This document shows positions 7,516 through 9,357 of a DNA stretch of 9,357 nt, piece after piece; position 1 is the stretch's first letter; each line of letters begins with the position of its first letter. This DNA comes from a bacterium (GTDB lineage Bacteria > Patescibacteriota > Patescibacteriia > 2-12-FULL-60-25): contig JAGVIJ010000108.1 of assembly GCA_020056125.1 (NCBI GenBank), positions 1-9,357 on the forward strand. Reading direction: 5' to 3'. A program made the position numbers and the translations under genes. The notes under the pieces were generated by a model. It had not been told where the DNA came from. It did no database searches and was given only the letters and a program-made list of their open reading frames with translations.

Positions 7516-8601
7516 ATGTTAGCCGTGGTTTTAGGCACCAGGCCTGAAATAATTAAATGTTCGCCCGTGATCCATGAGGCCCGTCGTCGCGGCCTGCCTT
7601 TTTCGATTATCCATACGGGTCAGCATTACACTCCGGAATTGGATGAAATATTTTTTCAAGAATTGGATTTACCGCAACCCGCGTTTAATTTGCGCGTGGG
7701 TTCACAGCCGCCGCTCAAACAAATCGCGGCTATTTTAAATGGTCTGTACGATGTTTTATCGGATTTGAAACCCAGCGTGGTCATGGCGCAAGGCGACACT
7801 AATTCAGTGTTAGCCGGAGCGCTGGCTGCGCATAAAATGAATCTTCCTTTTGCGCATTTGGAAGCCGGCATGCGCAGTGATGATTGGGATATGCCGGAAG
7901 AGGGGAATCGAGTTTTGGCGGGCGCGGTGGCGGATTATCATTTTTGTCCAACCACAGTGCAGCGCGATAGATTGGCGCGGGAAGATATTACGCGGGGCGT
8001 GCATGTGGTGGGCAACACGATTGTGGATGCGTCGCGGTATTTTTCAGACGTGGCTAAAGCCAATTCGCAAATTTGCGAGCGCTTGGGATTGGGTCAGCAA
8101 CGGTTCGCATTACTCACCATGCATCGGCCGTCCAATGTGGATGAACCCGCGCGTTTGTCGCAAATCATGGATTGCTTGGATCAAACGGCGCGCGCGCTTG
8201 ATCTCAAGATTGTATTTCCGGTTCACCCCAGAACTGAAAAAGCTCTGCGCGATGCGAATCTATGGAACAAATATGAATCCGGTTCGTTTATATTGATCAA
8301 GCCCATGGGCTATTTGGATCTATTAAGATTGCAAAGCGGCGCACAGCTGATTTTGACTGATTCGGGCGGCGTACAAGAAGAGGCGAATATTTTGCGCGTG
8401 CCGTGCATCACTTTGCGCGCTAATACCGAGCGACCCGAGACAGTGACGGCCGGCGGCAATGTTTTGTATGCGGGCGCTAATAGTTCCGAGCTATCCGCAC
8501 TGGCGGCTCATATGATACAAAAAGAGCGTAATTGGGCTTGCCCGTTCGGCGACGGACAAACCGCTAAGCGCGTGATAAATATTCTTAATTTGAATGTATG
8601 A
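7516..8601 (+). CDS. wecB: UDP-N-acetylglucosamine 2-epimerase (non-hydrolysing), WecB/MnaA family
   Basis: 361 residues from the ATG at 7516. It starts MLAVVLGTRPEIIKCSPVI, exactly the family N-terminus. The frame is open back to a GTG at 7471, which would add 15 residues without family support, and the GGA before that GTG is directly adjacent, too close for a ribosome site. The key residues known from E. coli WecB are present: D94 (GDTNS), E116 (HLEAGMRS), E128 (MPEEGNR) and H203 (TMHRPSNVD). VVGNTIVD, FPVHPRT, LTDSGGVQEEA and RANTERPETV follow in order. The enzyme interconverts UDP-GlcNAc and UDP-ManNAc in the cytoplasm. The same fold includes WbpI, which acts on a 2,3-diacetamido uronic acid sugar, so the neighbouring dehydrogenase leaves that option open. 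The HRPSN segment has Ser where HRxEN is usual. The stop overlaps the next gene as ATGA. Confidence 0.93.
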   Translation: MLAVVLGTRPEIIKCSPVIHEARRRGLPFSIIHTGQHYTPELDEIFFQELDLPQPAFNLRVGSQPPLKQIAAILNGLYDVLSDLKPSVVMAQGDTNSVLAGALAAHKMNLPFAHLEAGMRSDDWDMPEEGNRVLAGAVADYHFCPTTVQRDRLAREDITRGVHVVGNTIVDASRYFSDVAKANSQICERLGLGQQRFALLTMHRPSNVDEPARLSQIMDCLDQTARALDLKIVFPVHPRTEKALRDANLWNKYESGSFILIKPMGYLDLLRLQSGAQLILTDSGGVQEEANILRVPCITLRANTERPETVTAGGNVLYAGANSSELSALAAHMIQKERNWACPFGDGQTAKRVINILNLNV

Positions 8602-9357
8602 AAGTTGTAGTCGTGGGAGTGGGTTATTGGGGGCCGAACATTGTCAGGAATTTGGTGAATTTTCCCGAGGTCGAATCCATCGGTGTTTCGGATATGGATC
8701 AGGCCAAGGCCGAGAGCGTGGCGCGCCGTTTTCCGCGCACACACGTGGCTCGCCAAGCGCCGGATGTTTTTAGCGATGGGTATGATGCGGCGGTTATTGT
8801 TACTCCGGTGGACACGCATGCGTCTTTAACATCAGCGGCCTTGGATAAAGGGTTGCATGTCTTGGTGGAAAAACCTATTACGCGCACATCGGACGAGGCG
8901 TTGGCTTTGATCAAACTCGCGGCTGATCGCGATTTGCGTCTGATGGTCGGGCACGTGTTTCATTACAAACCGCAAGTGCGCGCTTTGGTGGATTTGGTGG
9001 CATCCGGAGAATTGGGCAATGTTCGTTATTTGGATTCAGTGCGCGTCAATCTGGGTTTATTTCGTCCGGATGTGAACGTGATGTGGGATTTGGCGCCGCA
9101 CGATCTGACGATTTTTGAAGCCATCCTCAAAAAAATGCCCTTGCGCGTTTCTGCAGTGGGCGCGTGTCACGCGGCGTATCCGAGCCAGCCTCAAGAAACC
9201 ATGGTGTTGTTGAATTTGGATTATGGGGACGGGTGTTTGGGGCATGTGCATGTGAATTGGTTGTCGCCGCTTAAACAGCGTTTGATGGTGGTGGCGGGTG
9301 ATAAAAAAATGGCTGTGTATGATGATATTCATCCGAGCGAACCCATCAAGGTTTATA
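8598..9357 (+). CDS. Gfo/Idh/MocA family NAD(P)-dependent sugar dehydrogenase (3' end outside window)
   Basis: 253 codons are visible before the edge, out of roughly 330 expected. The nucleotide-binding motif is G7-V-G-Y-W-G12, with an acidic D32 after the second strand that favours NAD. VEKP (90-93) carries the family lysine (K92). VGHVFHYKP (117-125) and WDLAPHDL (163-170) follow, with H168 in the catalytic histidine position. Close relatives in glycan loci oxidise the 3-hydroxyl of UDP-GlcNAc (GnnA) or UDP-GlcNAc uronic acid (WlbA/WbpB), preparing it for amination. Others remain generic oxidoreductases, so the substrate is inferred only from context. The start is certain: the first strand begins at residue 2 and the ATG shares an ATGA overlap with the 2-epimerase stop, suggesting coupled translation. 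Because it has no stop in the window it is easy to miss. Confidence 0.92.
   Translation, partial: MKVVVVGVGYWGPNIVRNLVNFPEVESIGVSDMDQAKAESVARRFPRTHVARQAPDVFSDGYDAAVIVTPVDTHASLTSAALDKGLHVLVEKPITRTSDEALALIKLAADRDLRLMVGHVFHYKPQVRALVDLVASGELGNVRYLDSVRVNLGLFRPDVNVMWDLAPHDLTIFEAILKKMPLRVSAVGACHAAYPSQPQETMVLLNLDYGDGCLGHVHVNWLSPLKQRLMVVAGDKKMAVYDDIHPSEPIKVY

Noticed and set aside
7850..8296. 148-codon open frame on the plus strand inside the 2-epimerase gene
   Set aside because: The composition is dominated by Arg and Trp, as expected from shifted reading of a normal gene. The 2-epimerase frame keeps all its family motifs across the same bases.
8508..9332. Minus-strand open frames (8508-8819, 8699-8914, 9057-9332)
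   Set aside because: They lie opposite the Gfo/Idh/MocA gene, whose plus-strand frame has all its motifs. The minus-strand products are low-complexity and His/Arg rich with no recognisable domain.

Overview
The window is a dense piece of a bacterial cell-surface glycan (O-antigen, capsule or glycoprotein-glycan type) biosynthesis locus. It holds seven complete protein genes and a partial gene at each edge. I see no RNA gene, CRISPR array, transposase, long repeat or origin. No gene-free stretch reaches 300 bases; the longest gap is the 64-base divergent spacer at 6456-6519.

Layout. (1) 2-175 (+) is the tail of an unidentified protein. (2) 180-2030 (+) is a glutamine-hydrolysing asparagine synthase-type amidotransferase. 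It shares an ATGA stop/start with (3) 2027-2896 (+), a methyltransferase with an N-terminal Trm112-like four-cysteine zinc ribbon. This overlaps by 20 bases with (4) 2877-4778 (+), a large polytopic membrane protein with a C-terminal soluble domain, probably a GT-C-fold glycosyltransferase. (5) 4755-5507 (-) is a second SAM methyltransferase and (6) 5529-6455 (-) is a GtrB/DPM1/ArnC-like polyprenyl-phosphate glycosyltransferase. These two form a reverse-strand pair that converges on (4) with a 24-base overlap of coding ends. (7) 6520-7461 (+) is a GalE-like NAD-dependent sugar-nucleotide epimerase/dehydratase. (8) 7516-8601 (+) is a WecB-family UDP-GlcNAc 2-epimerase, joined by another ATGA overlap to (9) 8598-window end (+), a Gfo/Idh/MocA dehydrogenase cut by the edge.

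How they may work together (inference). Genes 7-9 make or modify nucleotide sugars. The GT2 enzyme would load a sugar onto a polyprenyl phosphate, and the GT-C-like protein would be a natural user of such a donor on the outer face of the membrane. The amidotransferase and the two methyltransferases would decorate sugars. The 2-epimerase next to a Gfo/Idh/MocA enzyme resembles parts of 2,3-diamino-sugar pathways, but the other enzymes expected for such a pathway are not in the window.

Organism. The genetic code is standard (TGA, TAG and TAA all act as stops). GC content looks intermediate, visibly lower in the methyltransferase, membrane-protein and GT2 genes than in the 2-epimerase and dehydrogenase genes. 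Almost no gene has a well-placed Shine-Dalgarno motif. Tight packing, weak ribosome sites and this gene mix would suit an uncultured candidate-phylum bacterium (for example Patescibacteria/CPR), but this is a guess; the sequence alone does not fix the taxon. Nothing here clearly amounts to a new system. The most interesting points are the membrane protein of uncertain family, its link to the inverted GT2-methyltransferase pair, and the possible amidated or diamino-sugar chemistry.
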